64,000 bases of DNA, taken from the NCBI RefSeq assembly GCF_001457415.1, contig NZ_LN881724.1:1364001-1428000 (forward strand), written 5' to 3'. The first letter of the stretch is position 1, and every line of letters starts with the position of its first letter. The stretch is from Gorillibacterium timonense. Its GTDB lineage: Bacteria > Bacillota > Bacilli > Paenibacillales > NBRC-103111. Below the pieces are notes generated by a model, which was not told the origin of the DNA, did not search any database, and saw only the letters and a program-made list of their open reading frames with translations. Made by a program: the position numbers and the translations under genes. Below, one piece after another: positions 17,638-26,360 of this stretch.

Positions 17638-18846
17638 TTACGAATGCTTCTTCTCCAAGCGCTCAATCATTTCCATGCAGGCCCGGCCATTGTGATACGG
17701 GCATTTCCATGCGCTGACCTTGGATTGGTCGATGACCGGCTTCCCATCCGCGGTCACACCCCAATACCACTCTCCATTCGTGCGGTCCGCGATATACTGA
17801 TCGATGAAGGACCAGGAACGCACGGCGGCATCTTCAAAGCGGGTGTCTTCGGTCATCTGGTACGCATTGTAGAAGCCGACCATCGCTTCCGCCTGCGGCC
17901 ACCAATCCTTGTTGGGGTCCAACAGCGTTCCATCCGCCGACGCTTCGTTCCAAATTCCACCGTCTTTGTCCACTCCTTCTTGCAGAGTAGCTTCTGCCAT
18001 TCGGATCGCAACTTCCTTGACGCGTTCGGTCAGTTCGTCGTTGCCAAGCACCTCGGCGGCTTCCACGAGCAGCCAGCTTCCTTCGATGTCATGGCCGTAG
18101 GAGATATGATGCGACTTGATCGCCCATTCTTCATCGAAGAACAGCAGGAAGTGAGCCGTCTTCGGATCAACGATATACTGGATCGTCACTTCGATGAGCT
18201 CTTTCAGCGTTTTCTGCAGAGCAGCCGAAGGCCAGACGCGGTACAGGTTGGTGTAGCCTTCCAGCACATGGAGGTGGGTGTTCATCGATTTCGGTTCATT
18301 CAGATCCTTGCCGCTCAGACTGAGCTCTTCCGTCGGAGACCAATCGCGGTTCAGCGCTTCGACATACCCTTTGTTAACGGGATCGTAAGCGTATTTTTCC
18401 AGAAGTTCGAACAGCTTGACCGCCTCATCGAGCGCAGCTTGATCTTTTGTAGCCCGGTACCATTCGGAGAGGGCATAGATCACAAAGGATTGGCCGTACA
18501 CTTGCTTCTTCGTTTCGGCGGGGTTGCCCTTGGCATCGACGCCCCAATAGAAGCCACCGTGAACGGGATCCTGGAAACGTTCCTTCAAGTAGCCAAGCGC
18601 CCGTTCCGCCATTTGGCGGTAAGCGGGATCCGGGAACAGGCGGTAAGCGGAAGAGAACGTCCACAGAATGCGAGCATTCAAGACGAGGCTTTTATGCGCA
18701 TCAGCCACGACGGACAGATCGTTGCGGATTTCGCCGCGAAAGCCGCCGTTCTCCTCATCCAGCGCATGGTTCATCCAGAATGCCAGAATGTTGTCCTTCA
18801 GTTCCTTTTCCACTTGGGGAAGCAAGGTTTCGTTTAAATTCGTCAT
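17638..18846 (-). CDS. AGE-superfamily 2-epimerase (cellobiose/mannobiose 2-epimerase)
   Basis: A 402-residue cytoplasmic enzyme with the (alpha/alpha)6 barrel of the N-acylglucosamine 2-epimerase family. Cellobiose 2-epimerases convert the reducing-end glucose of cellobiose to mannose, or act on mannobiose. Family blocks are visible: LNARILWTFSSAYR, HGGFYWGVDAKG, NTHLHVLEGYTNLYRVW, SHHISYGHDIEGSW with the catalytic His region, WWPQAEAMVGFYNAY and KCPYHNGRACMEM. The ATG overlaps the stop of the GH113 gene (ATGA). With a mannanase-like neighbour, mannobiose is a likely substrate; that is inference. Confidence 0.88.
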   Translation of the reverse strand: MTNLNETLLPQVEKELKDNILAFWMNHALDEENGGFRGEIRNDLSVVADAHKSLVLNARILWTFSSAYRLFPDPAYRQMAERALGYLKERFQDPVHGGFYWGVDAKGNPAETKKQVYGQSFVIYALSEWYRATKDQAALDEAVKLFELLEKYAYDPVNKGYVEALNRDWSPTEELSLSGKDLNEPKSMNTHLHVLEGYTNLYRVWPSAALQKTLKELIEVTIQYIVDPKTAHFLLFFDEEWAIKSHHISYGHDIEGSWLLVEAAEVLGNDELTERVKEVAIRMAEATLQEGVDKDGGIWNEASADGTLLDPNKDWWPQAEAMVGFYNAYQMTEDTRFEDAAVRSWSFIDQYIADRTNGEWYWGVTADGKPVIDQSKVSAWKCPYHNGRACMEMIERLEKKHS

Positions 18847-19814
18847 CGGGTTTCCTCCTTGAACATCTTCGTTTTGTCATGATAATAGGAGCGGATCGTC
18901 GCTTCCGCCTTCTTGCCGTACACCGAGTAGCCGCCTGTTCGGGGAGCAACTTCAAGAGAGGGAAGCTTAACCGGCCAATCCCAGAGCATGAAGCCCTCCA
19001 CCCAAGGACGTTTCTCGCAGGAAGTGAACATCGCACGGTAAAACGCATCCTGAGCTTCCTCGGAGGGGGCACCATCCATCGCCCAATCGTTGGGCAAATA
19101 GTCGGAGCCTTCCTGGCTCATGCAGCCCGCTTCCATGAAGAAGAACGGCTTGCCAAAGGAACGGACAACCGGTTCGATCCGGTCGAGATTTTCCTCCCAG
19201 GCATCGACGGGATAATACCCGCTTGAGGAGATGTAGTCGACGGCGTCCCACCACTTGACATGGTTCTCCTGATATTTGTCGCAATTGTAGGTGATCGGTC
19301 CGGAATATACCTTGCGAACCTCCGCAATGAGCTGCCGCCATTCCTGTTCCCGATGGTCGGTGGAGACCATCTCACAGCCGATGCAGAACAGATCGCAGCC
19401 GGTTTCCTCGGCCAGCCGGGCATGGTGGAGAATATAGCGGGAGTACGAGTGGAACCAGTCAGACCATTTCGGTTCGCAAGGTACATCCATCTCGAAAAAA
19501 TGGATATGGGCACGCCAAGTTCCGTTCCGCACGTTGACGACCGGTTTCAGGCAAACCTTAAGGCCGAGCTGCTTGGCCTTCTTGATGGCAAGCCGGATCT
19601 CTTCGTCGGTTACGGTGGGAGCGCTCTCATAATCGATGCGTGTCGACTGAGGATGATCCTGCAGTGCTGCAAAAGCGACGGTGACCCAATTCACCTCAAG
19701 CTTATCGGCCATGATCTCCATGGAGCGCATAGCTTGCTCGGTATTCCAGGTGTCGCGGATGCCGGTCTATCCCCAGGTCATTCCGGCCTTGTAGGTCTGC
19801 ATGGCTTCGTTCAT
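18843..19814 (-). pseudogene. GH113-like beta-mannanase gene with in-frame amber codon
   Basis: A glycoside hydrolase of family GH113 type (beta-mannanase fold, TIM barrel), about 323 residues if read through. The best start is the ATG at 19814, with GGAAGGGAT just upstream. The frame then reads MNEAMQTYKAGMTWG, a TAG at 19767-19769, TGIRDTWNTEQAM and on to the stop. The family commonly has Trp here, so TGG to TAG is the likely change. Downstream the enzyme looks intact, with the acid/base Glu in CIGCEMVST and the nucleophile in FFMEAGCMS. A protein restarting at Met 19730 would lack the first beta strand. There is no signal peptide. Confidence 0.75.
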
Positions 19815-19849
19815 GGTATCCCTTCCTTCTCTGAGCCGCCATTGAAGTT

Positions 19850-19878
19850 AGCATAACAGAATACAAATAATATAACAA
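19850..19878 (-). promoter_or_regulatory. Promoter for the GH113-epimerase operon
   Basis: Read on the minus strand, TTGTTA (19873-19878) is 17 bases from TATGCT (19850-19855), ending 35 bases before the ATG at 19814. Confidence 0.55.
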
Positions 19879-20060
19879 CGACGGATTGCGCCTGATAATA
19901 GTGAAAAGACAGCGCATTTTCTGCTTATTTTTGTTAGCCTTGAAAGAATAACAGCATCGGTTCTTCTTTCGACGATTTCCTCTTGTTTTTTGCAATTCAA
20001 TATGGTTATTCTTACAAGGATGTTACCCTTTCATTCAACCAACAGGGAGAGGACAGACAC

Positions 20061-21680
20061 ATGAAGAAGTGGCCGGAATGGAATCAAGTCGGTTATTTAC
20101 CGACAGAACGAAAGCGCTTTAACGTACAAGGCTCGGAGGAACGGTTCGAGATCGTGGAGGCCAAAACCGGCACCGTGGTTTGGAGAGGAACCACTTCTCC
20201 CGGCTTGACGGATAAAGCGAGTGGAGAACAAGCAGCGAAGGGGGATTTCAGCGATTTGCGCGAACCCGGTACTTATCTGATCCATACAGCCCGCTTTGAA
20301 GACGCGGAGCTGACGATCGCAGACGATTGTTATCACGAGCTTCATCAGGCGCTGCTTCGGGCTTTCTATTATTTGCGGTGCGGGATGGAATTGACCGAGC
20401 CCTTCGCCGGTCCCTGGACCCACGGAGCATGTCATCGGCGCCAAGCCTTGATCTATGGTACCGATGAATACCGGGAAGTGAACGGAGGCTGGCACGACGC
20501 GGGGGATTACGGCAAATATACGGTAGCGGCAGCGGTCGCAGTTGCCGACCTGCTGCTCGCCTACGAATTCAATCCGGCTGCATTCGTGAGGCCGCTCCCG
20601 CTTCCAGAGACGGGCAGCGTGCAGGGAATGCCGGATGTCCTGCACGAATGCCGCTATGAGCTGGAGTTCCTGCTGAAGATGCAGGCTTCGGACGGCGGCG
20701 CCTTTCACAAAGTGACCACCTACAATTTCTGCGGCCTTGATGTCATGCCGGAGGACGATCGGCTGCCGCTCGTGCTGTCGCCGGTTTCGTCAACGGCAAC
20801 GGGAGATTTGGCTGCGATTCTGGCGCTCGCCGCACGGATCTACGAGCCTTGGGATGCCGACTTCACCTCTCGTTGCCTGGACGCGGCTGAGTCGGCTTGG
20901 TCCTGGATGCTTCGCCATCCCGAAGGAGTGCCGTTCCACAATCCGCCGGAAATTAAAACGGGGGAATACGGCGACAAATGCGACCGCGATGAACGGTTCT
21001 GGGCGGCTGCTGAGCTATTCCGGACGACCGGTAAAGAGGACTATCATGACGCGTTGAAGCAGGCCGTTGAGGGGGGAGGCTTTGACCGGTGCGAGCTCGG
21101 TTGGGTAGAGGTAGGAGGGTACGGAACCATCGCGTATCTGTTCACGGACCGACTGAAGACAGATGCGCATTTGCGCAGCAAGCTTCGCGAGGAATGGTTG
21201 AAAAGAGCTCGCCGCTACCAAGAGACGGCGGAGCGGGACGGCTACGGGGTAGCGCTTGAGCCGGACGAATACAAATGGGGCAGCAACATGACGATTCTGA
21301 ATCATGCGCAGCTGCTGCTGATCGCTTCGATCGAGGCATCCGATGCGCTGTATCGGCAGACGGCGCTTGAGCAGCTTCATTACTTGCTCGGCCGCAATGT
21401 GCTCGGGCAATCGTATGTGACCGGATTCGGCAAGAATCCGATCCGGCATCCGCACTATCGCCCGGGCGTGGGAGACGGGATCGAAGAAGCGGTGCCGGGC
21501 ATGGTTTCCGGCGGAGCAAACCCGGGGCTGCATGATGACTATGCGCGCGAGCATCTTACCGGCAGACCGCCGGCTGCCAGCTTTGTGGATCATGAGCTGT
21601 GCTATTCCTGTAACGAAATCACGATCTATTGGAATTCTCCGGCCGTCTTCGTTACGTCGTTCTTCGTCTCATTCGCTTAA
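20061..21680 (+). CDS. Glycoside hydrolase family 9 enzyme, cytoplasmic
   Basis: A 539-residue GH9 enzyme (inverting; acts on beta-1,4-glucans or cello-oligosaccharides). An N-terminal Ig-like domain (NQVGYLPTERKRF) precedes the catalytic domain. The latter carries GGWHDAGDYGKY with the catalytic-base aspartates, LGRNVLGQSYVTGFG, HPHYRPG and the C-terminal YSCNEITIYWNSP with the acid Glu. There is no signal peptide or binding module, so it should act inside the cell on imported oligosaccharides. GGGAGAGG precedes the ATG. It is divergent from the GH113 operon, and its TAA overlaps the stop of the opposing ArsR-type gene. Confidence 0.88.
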   Translation: MKKWPEWNQVGYLPTERKRFNVQGSEERFEIVEAKTGTVVWRGTTSPGLTDKASGEQAAKGDFSDLREPGTYLIHTARFEDAELTIADDCYHELHQALLRAFYYLRCGMELTEPFAGPWTHGACHRRQALIYGTDEYREVNGGWHDAGDYGKYTVAAAVAVADLLLAYEFNPAAFVRPLPLPETGSVQGMPDVLHECRYELEFLLKMQASDGGAFHKVTTYNFCGLDVMPEDDRLPLVLSPVSSTATGDLAAILALAARIYEPWDADFTSRCLDAAESAWSWMLRHPEGVPFHNPPEIKTGEYGDKCDRDERFWAAAELFRTTGKEDYHDALKQAVEGGGFDRCELGWVEVGGYGTIAYLFTDRLKTDAHLRSKLREEWLKRARRYQETAERDGYGVALEPDEYKWGSNMTILNHAQLLLIASIEASDALYRQTALEQLHYLLGRNVLGQSYVTGFGKNPIRHPHYRPGVGDGIEEAVPGMVSGGANPGLHDDYAREHLTGRPPAASFVDHELCYSCNEITIYWNSPAVFVTSFFVSFA

Positions 21681-22579
21681 GCCTTGTAATACGTCCGAAA
21701 GAAGATATCCTGTTCATAATTGCCGAAGCCTTTCCCATATAGGGTTAAGCCGCCGACATGCCGGGCGGAATCGGGAACCGCGATCTTCAAGGTCCAATCG
21801 GTTTTTGTCCCGGTAAAATCTTGGAGCGAAACATCGGACAACCACTGCCCGTCCACGTAGGTACCGTCCTCCGTTACCCGGAGAACCTTAAGCCAGCCAT
21901 GCTGATTAACCGTCCACCAAGACGGATTCAGCCTTCCCTTGCTCTCTCCGGGATCTCCGGGGCTCGTCCAGAATCCGAGAAGGATTCCGTTCAGATAGAA
22001 ATGGATATCGGAGGGCCAATCCGCCCGCGTCCCCGGAGCCTCCGAGCCGATCTCTAGCGAGATTTCGATCTCCTCAAGCGATTGGCTGGCTAGCAAATAA
22101 TTCGGAATGCGATATTCGATGAAGCCGGAGCCGAACCAGAGCACCTCGGCATGCATCCGCTCGGGATCAAGGAAATAGCGGGTATCGTCAAACTGGCCGA
22201 TGATTCGCTCCTTCCGGGCAAGACCGCAGGTCGGAAGGACCTCAACGCTGGAATAATGACCGACGGGAACGGATACCTCGTGATAACGGCGAACGGGCGT
22301 GCTTCTATCGGGAAGAAGAATCTCCACGCGGTCGACAGCGATCGAGCACATTTTGTGGGTGCCGCCGTTCCGCCGCACGAGCTCCGTTTGGATCAGCTTT
22401 CCCTTTTCCAGCTTCTTCACGTGCATGGTGACGATCGCGCTACTTAAGCCGAGAGCCTCCGCCAAATCCTTGATATTCATCGGAGCAACCGCAAGCATGT
22501 TGAGGATGCGAAGCCTTACTTCGCTGGCGAGCGCTTCATAGAGTGGAAGCCATTCCGCATCGGTCGTTGCGCGAAACAT
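21677..22579 (-). CDS. ArsR-type winged-helix regulator with large C-terminal domain
   Basis: A 300-residue DNA-binding protein. The first 80 residues form an ArsR-type winged helix (YEALASEVRLRILNMLAVAP, IKDLAEALGLSSAIVTMHVK, KLEKGKLIQ). The remaining about 210 residues are beta-rich, probably a jelly-roll-like sensory domain (DWPSDIHFYLNGILLGFW; FGNYEQDIFFRTYY). Such regulators in Paenibacillaceae sit near glycosidase genes. The start at 22579 has AAAGGTG six bases upstream; ATG 22585 is also possible. The stop shares the palindrome TTAA with the converging GH9 gene. Confidence 0.8.
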   Translation of the reverse strand: MFRATTDAEWLPLYEALASEVRLRILNMLAVAPMNIKDLAEALGLSSAIVTMHVKKLEKGKLIQTELVRRNGGTHKMCSIAVDRVEILLPDRSTPVRRYHEVSVPVGHYSSVEVLPTCGLARKERIIGQFDDTRYFLDPERMHAEVLWFGSGFIEYRIPNYLLASQSLEEIEISLEIGSEAPGTRADWPSDIHFYLNGILLGFWTSPGDPGESKGRLNPSWWTVNQHGWLKVLRVTEDGTYVDGQWLSDVSLQDFTGTKTDWTLKIAVPDSARHVGGLTLYGKGFGNYEQDIFFRTYYKA

Positions 22580-22631
22580 GGTCATCACCTTTTTCTGTCG
22601 TTTAACAATTAGATTAATCCATTTCATTGGA

Positions 22632-22680
22632 AAAGAAAAGACCATCCTTCCGGGGAGAAACCCGGTTTTGGAAGGTCTTT
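22632..22680 (-). terminator. Terminator after the NagZ-like gene
   Basis: On the minus strand AGACCTTCC and CCGGG pair with CCCGG and GGAAGGATGGTCT, followed by TTTCTTTT. It separates the GH3 gene from the downstream ArsR-type gene. Confidence 0.75.
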
Positions 22681-22733
22681 GGATGAATGGATTTGCGATG
22701 TTCTTCATGATTATGTGAAGAAGCTTACGGCAG

Positions 22734-24083
22734 TTACTGATTCAACAAACTGCGTGCCTTCTTGTTCAACGCGGCAACATCAGGACCAGAGGCGGCATCG
22801 TCGGTCAAGCCGAACTTCAGCTTGAGGCGGAGAATCCGCTCCACGCTTTCATCCAGACGTTCGGGCGAAATTCGGCCGTCTTTAACCGCTTGGACAAGAG
22901 CGTCCAGAACGAGCTTTTCCTTCGCTGCATCGTGACACACCAGCACGATATCGCCGCCTGCAAGAATGGCATCGACCGCGGCTGTGCTCAGGTCGTAATT
23001 TTCCGCTACAGCGCCCATTGTCATGTCGTCCGTGAAGACGACACCTTGGAAGCCGAGCTCCTTCCGGAGGAGGCCGCCGATGACTTCTTTGGAGAAGGAA
23101 GCCGGGTATTTCCCATCCAGCTTCGGCAATAAAATATGCGCGACCATGACCGCATCCGCTCCTTGCTCGATAGCGGCTTTAAACGGAACGAGCTCTACCT
23201 TGTCGAGCCGATCCCGGCCGTAATTCACGACTGGAAGCCCGATATGCGAATCGACGGAGGTATCGCCGTGACCGGGGAAATGCTTGATGACGGGGACGAC
23301 CTTCTTCTCGGCGATCCCTTTCATCGTCGCTGTTCCGAGCTTGCTGACAAGCGCAGGGGAGCTTCCGAAGGAGCGATCGCCGATCACGGGATTGTCGGGA
23401 TTGCTGTTCACGTCCATCACGGGAGCGAAGTCGAGATTATACCCGAAGCCGCTTAGCTGCTCTCCGATCAGATTGCCGATTTGACGCGAGAAAGACGCGC
23501 TGTTAGCCTTGCCGATGGCCAGGTTCGTCGGGAATTTGACGAATTCCTCCGGGAGTCGGGTCACGCGTCCGCCTTCTTGATCCAGACTGAGCCAGAGCGG
23601 GATGGGATTCTCGCGGTTCGCAGCCTTTAATTCATTGGAGAGGGCGAGCATCTGCTTCGTATCGTGAAGATTGGGCTTAAAGAAGATGATGCCTCCCACA
23701 TGGCGCTTCACGATCATGCTGCGGGTCGTTTCGTCCATGGAAGTGCCGTCCATTCCGATGATGACAAGCTGACCGATCTTCTCCTCTGTCGTCAGACGGC
23801 TTACTCGCTCGGCGATTTCGTCAGCCGGAGTGCTTGGAGTAGCAGGCTCGACTGCGGAAGGAGTCGCCGTGCTCAAGGCGGATGGGGAACTGGCTGGAAG
23901 GACGGAAGGCTTCTCGGAAGGAACGGCACTAGAAGCAGAAGCTGCAGGCTGACTCGGCGAAAGCGGCGGCGTGCTTGCAGCCTCGGGAGAGCGAGACGTG
24001 CAGCCTGAGAGTGAACCTGCGGTCAGGAGCAGAAGCAGGCTTCCGACGACCAGGCTGCGTTTCGTGATGCGGACGGAATTCAT
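22734..24083 (-). CDS. nagZ: Beta-N-acetylhexosaminidase, GH3 (NagZ-like lipoprotein)
   Basis: A 449-residue family 3 hydrolase that removes N-acetylglucosamine from cell-wall fragments outside the membrane. The lipobox GSLSGC anchors it. A low-complexity Ser/Ala/Pro linker (about residues 30-85) holds the domain off the membrane. The catalytic domain has LSLDQEGGRVTRL, GDRSFGSSP, the NagZ signature KHFPGHGDTSVDSHIGLPVV with the His-Asp acid/base dyad, and VVFTDDMTMGA with the nucleophile Asp. The ATG at 24083 has GAAGG six bases upstream. The Bacillus NagZ is likewise an exported lipoprotein. Confidence 0.92.
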   Translation of the reverse strand: MNSVRITKRSLVVGSLLLLLTAGSLSGCTSRSPEAASTPPLSPSQPAASASSAVPSEKPSVLPASSPSALSTATPSAVEPATPSTPADEIAERVSRLTTEEKIGQLVIIGMDGTSMDETTRSMIVKRHVGGIIFFKPNLHDTKQMLALSNELKAANRENPIPLWLSLDQEGGRVTRLPEEFVKFPTNLAIGKANSASFSRQIGNLIGEQLSGFGYNLDFAPVMDVNSNPDNPVIGDRSFGSSPALVSKLGTATMKGIAEKKVVPVIKHFPGHGDTSVDSHIGLPVVNYGRDRLDKVELVPFKAAIEQGADAVMVAHILLPKLDGKYPASFSKEVIGGLLRKELGFQGVVFTDDMTMGAVAENYDLSTAAVDAILAGGDIVLVCHDAAKEKLVLDALVQAVKDGRISPERLDESVERILRLKLKFGLTDDAASGPDVAALNKKARSLLNQ

Positions 24084-24170
24084 AATCATCCTTCTTTCCG
24101 GGTATAGGATGCGATTACCGAGCGAGAGTGGTATTCTTTAAACAACTTAAGGAGAGGAGCCAACCATCAT

Positions 24171-24953
24171 ATGGATTTGGGACTTCAAGGGAAAGTGGCT
24201 GTGATCACAGGTTCGAGCAAAGGGATTGGATACGCAACCGCGCGTCTGCTCGCAGGTGAAGGAGCATCCGTCGTTCTCTGCGCACGAAGGGAGGACGAGT
24301 TGTCGGCCGCTGCCGATCGCATCCGCCAGGAAACGGGGGCATCGGTTCTAGCGGTTGTGGCGGACGTCACTCGGCAGGAGGATTGCCGCAACGTGATCGC
24401 CCGCGCCGTCGAAGCCTTCGGACGGCTCGACATTCTCGTCAACAATGCCGGCACGTCGGCGGCGGCTCCCTTCGATACGGTGAGCGCCGAGAAATGGCAA
24501 GCCGATCTGGATTTGAAGCTGTTCGGCGCCATCCATTGCTCACAGGCGGCTATCGAGCCCATGCGCAAGGCGGGCGGCGGAGCGATTGTCAATATCGCCA
24601 CCTCTTCGGCAAAGACGCCGCCGGCCTCCTCGCTGCCCACGACGGTCAGCCGAGCCGCAGGACTCGCACTGACCAAGGCGATGAGCCGCGATTTGGCCAA
24701 AGATAACATCCGCGTCAATGCGGTCTGCATCGGGCTCATTCGCAGCGAGCAGATCGAGAAGAAATGGCGGCAATCCGCTCCAGGGCTCAGTTGGGAGGAA
24801 TTCGCAGCGCTGCCGGATCACGATATTCCGCTCAGGCGGATCGGCAATACGGAGGAAGCGGCCCGCGTTATTGCTTTCCTTGCATCCGAGGCGGCTTCCT
24901 ATGTAACCGGCACTGCAGTCAATGTGGACGGAGGCAAAGGCCCCGCTTTATAA
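24171..24953 (+). CDS. SDR-family protein lacking the catalytic YXXXK motif
   Basis: A 260-residue protein with the short-chain dehydrogenase fold. The cofactor site is standard (TGSSKGIGYATA, NNAG, VVADV). The segment that normally reads YXXXK is PTTVSRAAG here: Thr replaces the catalytic Tyr and Arg replaces Lys, although the preceding Ser (ATSSAK) is kept. The C-terminus ends in VTGTAVNVDGG as in 3-oxoacyl reductases. It may bind NADP without reducing the usual substrates, or use other residues. AGGAGAGG precedes the ATG. Confidence 0.85.
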   Translation: MDLGLQGKVAVITGSSKGIGYATARLLAGEGASVVLCARREDELSAAADRIRQETGASVLAVVADVTRQEDCRNVIARAVEAFGRLDILVNNAGTSAAAPFDTVSAEKWQADLDLKLFGAIHCSQAAIEPMRKAGGGAIVNIATSSAKTPPASSLPTTVSRAAGLALTKAMSRDLAKDNIRVNAVCIGLIRSEQIEKKWRQSAPGLSWEEFAALPDHDIPLRRIGNTEEAARVIAFLASEAASYVTGTAVNVDGGKGPAL

Positions 24954-25068
24954 AGGATTCGGTTTCCGTGCCCATTGCATTCGCATCGGCTGAAGCTTCG
25001 ATGATTTGTCTCCATTTGGGCATGCTAGAAGTAATCCAGCGGCTGTTGCCGCAGACAGGAGCGCTGAT

Positions 25069-25344
25069 ATGAAACTCGATGTTACACCTTCCGCTGCGTC
25101 TTTGTTCAAGAACGAATGGGGCTTCCAGCAAGGCGACCGCATTCGCGTGTTTGTCCGTTACAACGGAGAGGGGGACGATGCGTTCGCCTTCGGGATCACC
25201 CGCGATGAGCCGAGTTATCCGGCTGTTTCGGTGGAGAAGGATGATCTGCACTTTTTCATGGAGAACAACGATGTCTGGTACTTGGACGGCGGCGATCTTA
25301 CCATAGATTGCGCGGATGACGGCATCGTATTCAACCGGATCTAG
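25069..25344 (+). CDS. HesB/YneR-like small protein
   Basis: A 91-residue protein with the fold pattern of the HesB/IscA-like YneR group (KLDVTPSAASLFKNEWGF, GDRIRVFVRYNGEG). The three cysteines used by IscA-type scaffold proteins are absent; only one Cys is present near the end. An iron-sulfur scaffold role is therefore not supported. AGGAG lies eight bases before the ATG. Function unknown. Confidence 0.75.
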   Translation: MKLDVTPSAASLFKNEWGFQQGDRIRVFVRYNGEGDDAFAFGITRDEPSYPAVSVEKDDLHFFMENNDVWYLDGGDLTIDCADDGIVFNRI

Positions 25345-25392
25345 ACGGATCGGGATCAACGCTATTACTATAGCATGAGGTACATCGAATGC

Positions 25393-25484
25393 AAAAAAGA
25401 GCCTTCCCTTATCGGAGGTCCACTGGGACCGCTTCCCGTCTGCATAACCGGGGGCAGTCCCTATTGGACCTCTCGGGGAAGGCT
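25393..25484 (-). terminator. Long-stem terminator after the IF-3 paralogue
   Basis: On the minus strand AGCCTTCCC (complement of 25476-25484) pairs with GGGAAGGCT (25400-25408), with an inner AGAGGTCC/GGACCTCC stem and a large internal arm. TTTTTT follows. Confidence 0.8.
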
Positions 25485-25490
25485 TATTTG

Positions 25491-25958
25491 TCAGATGGGG
25501 TCCACCTGTACAGCAGCCTGTTTGCCGCTGACTTGTACGCCCGTCTTGGGCCGTCCGAGCGGCTTCAAATCCCGAATTAAACTCTCGCATAGCTCACGCG
25601 CTTGCTGGCCCTGCTTGCCCGAGATCTTGACGGTCAGAAGCACGCTGTCACCGGCTTTGAGAATCCGCTCGGCCTGCAGCCTTTTCGTATCCAGATCATG
25701 CTCTTCGATCTGCGGAGTGAGCCGCAGCTCCTTCACCTTCGACTTCCGTTCTCGGGAAGCTTGCTCCTGCTCTTTCGCCTTGCCCTTGGCAATCAGACGG
25801 CAGGGGGGAGGACTCGTCAGGAGCGAGGTGCACATCAAATCCACCTTGTGTTTTTTGGCCAGCTCCAACGCCTCTCGGGTGGGGACGATGCCGAGGTCCT
25901 CGCCTTCGAGTCCAAACAGGTGAACATCGGCGGCTTTGATTTTTTCATTGGCGATCAT
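25491..25958 (-). CDS. infC: Translation initiation factor IF-3, divergent paralogue
   Basis: A 155-residue IF-3. IF-3 binds the 30S subunit and checks start codon pairing. The N-domain is recognisable (IANEKIKAADVHLFG, EDLGIVPTREALELAKKH, PPPCRLIAKGK). The C-domain has KELRLTPQIEEHDLDTK, then SVLLTVKISGKQG. The linker and the C-terminal helix differ from standard IF-3, and the protein is about 10-15 residues short. It is not followed by rpmI and rplT, which accompany the housekeeping infC, so this is probably a second copy. GGAGGT precedes an ATG, not the rare ATT usual for infC. Confidence 0.85.
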   Translation of the reverse strand: MIANEKIKAADVHLFGLEGEDLGIVPTREALELAKKHKVDLMCTSLLTSPPPCRLIAKGKAKEQEQASRERKSKVKELRLTPQIEEHDLDTKRLQAERILKAGDSVLLTVKISGKQGQQARELCESLIRDLKPLGRPKTGVQVSGKQAAVQVDPI

Positions 25959-26057
25959 TGGATAACCTCCGGACTTCCGATATAATTACACCATATTACC
26001 GCCTTGCGGAAGGATTGGCAATTCCTTGCGGCAAGGGAGTGAAGGGAAGAGATCCGT

Positions 26058-26360
26058 TTGAACCCGAAAGAGAGAGAAGCGGAGATGATTCGCCGCTTTC
26101 AACAGGATGAAGAAATGATGATTCTGGTATTCGCCCAGTGGTGCGTGAATCACGGGTTGGACCCGCTCGCCTTGTATACACGCGCTTACCCGCAGCAAGC
26201 GGCGAATCCCGCTTTGGCGCATGCCCTCGAGTTGACTGTGCCGAAGGAGGAAGCGGGAGACATTGCGGATGACACGCTCTTGTCGGTGTTGTCGCTATAC
26301 GATAACGCGGACCTGGCGTTTGTCGTGAGCGAGGAGATCGCCCGGAGGAAGCGCGGATGA
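26058..26360 (+). CDS. Small conserved hypothetical protein upstream of DUF72
   Basis: A 100-residue soluble, mostly helical protein, no recognised family. It contains FAQWCVNHGLDPLALYTRAYP and a C-terminal DLAFVVSEEIARRKRG. The start is taken as TTG at 26058, preceded by GGGAAGAG. The stop overlaps the ATG of the DUF72 gene by four bases, so the two are coupled. Confidence 0.65.
   Translation: MNPKEREAEMIRRFQQDEEMMILVFAQWCVNHGLDPLALYTRAYPQQAANPALAHALELTVPKEEAGDIADDTLLSVLSLYDNADLAFVVSEEIARRKRG

Noticed and set aside
17464..18837. Long plus-strand open frame (457 codons)
   Set aside because: Antisense to the 2-epimerase gene, which matches its family along the whole length; the frame is open only because of the codon use of the real gene.
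19767..19769. TAG as a recoded amino acid
   Set aside because: No pyrrolysine genes or recoding element seen, and Trp to amber by one base is the simpler explanation.
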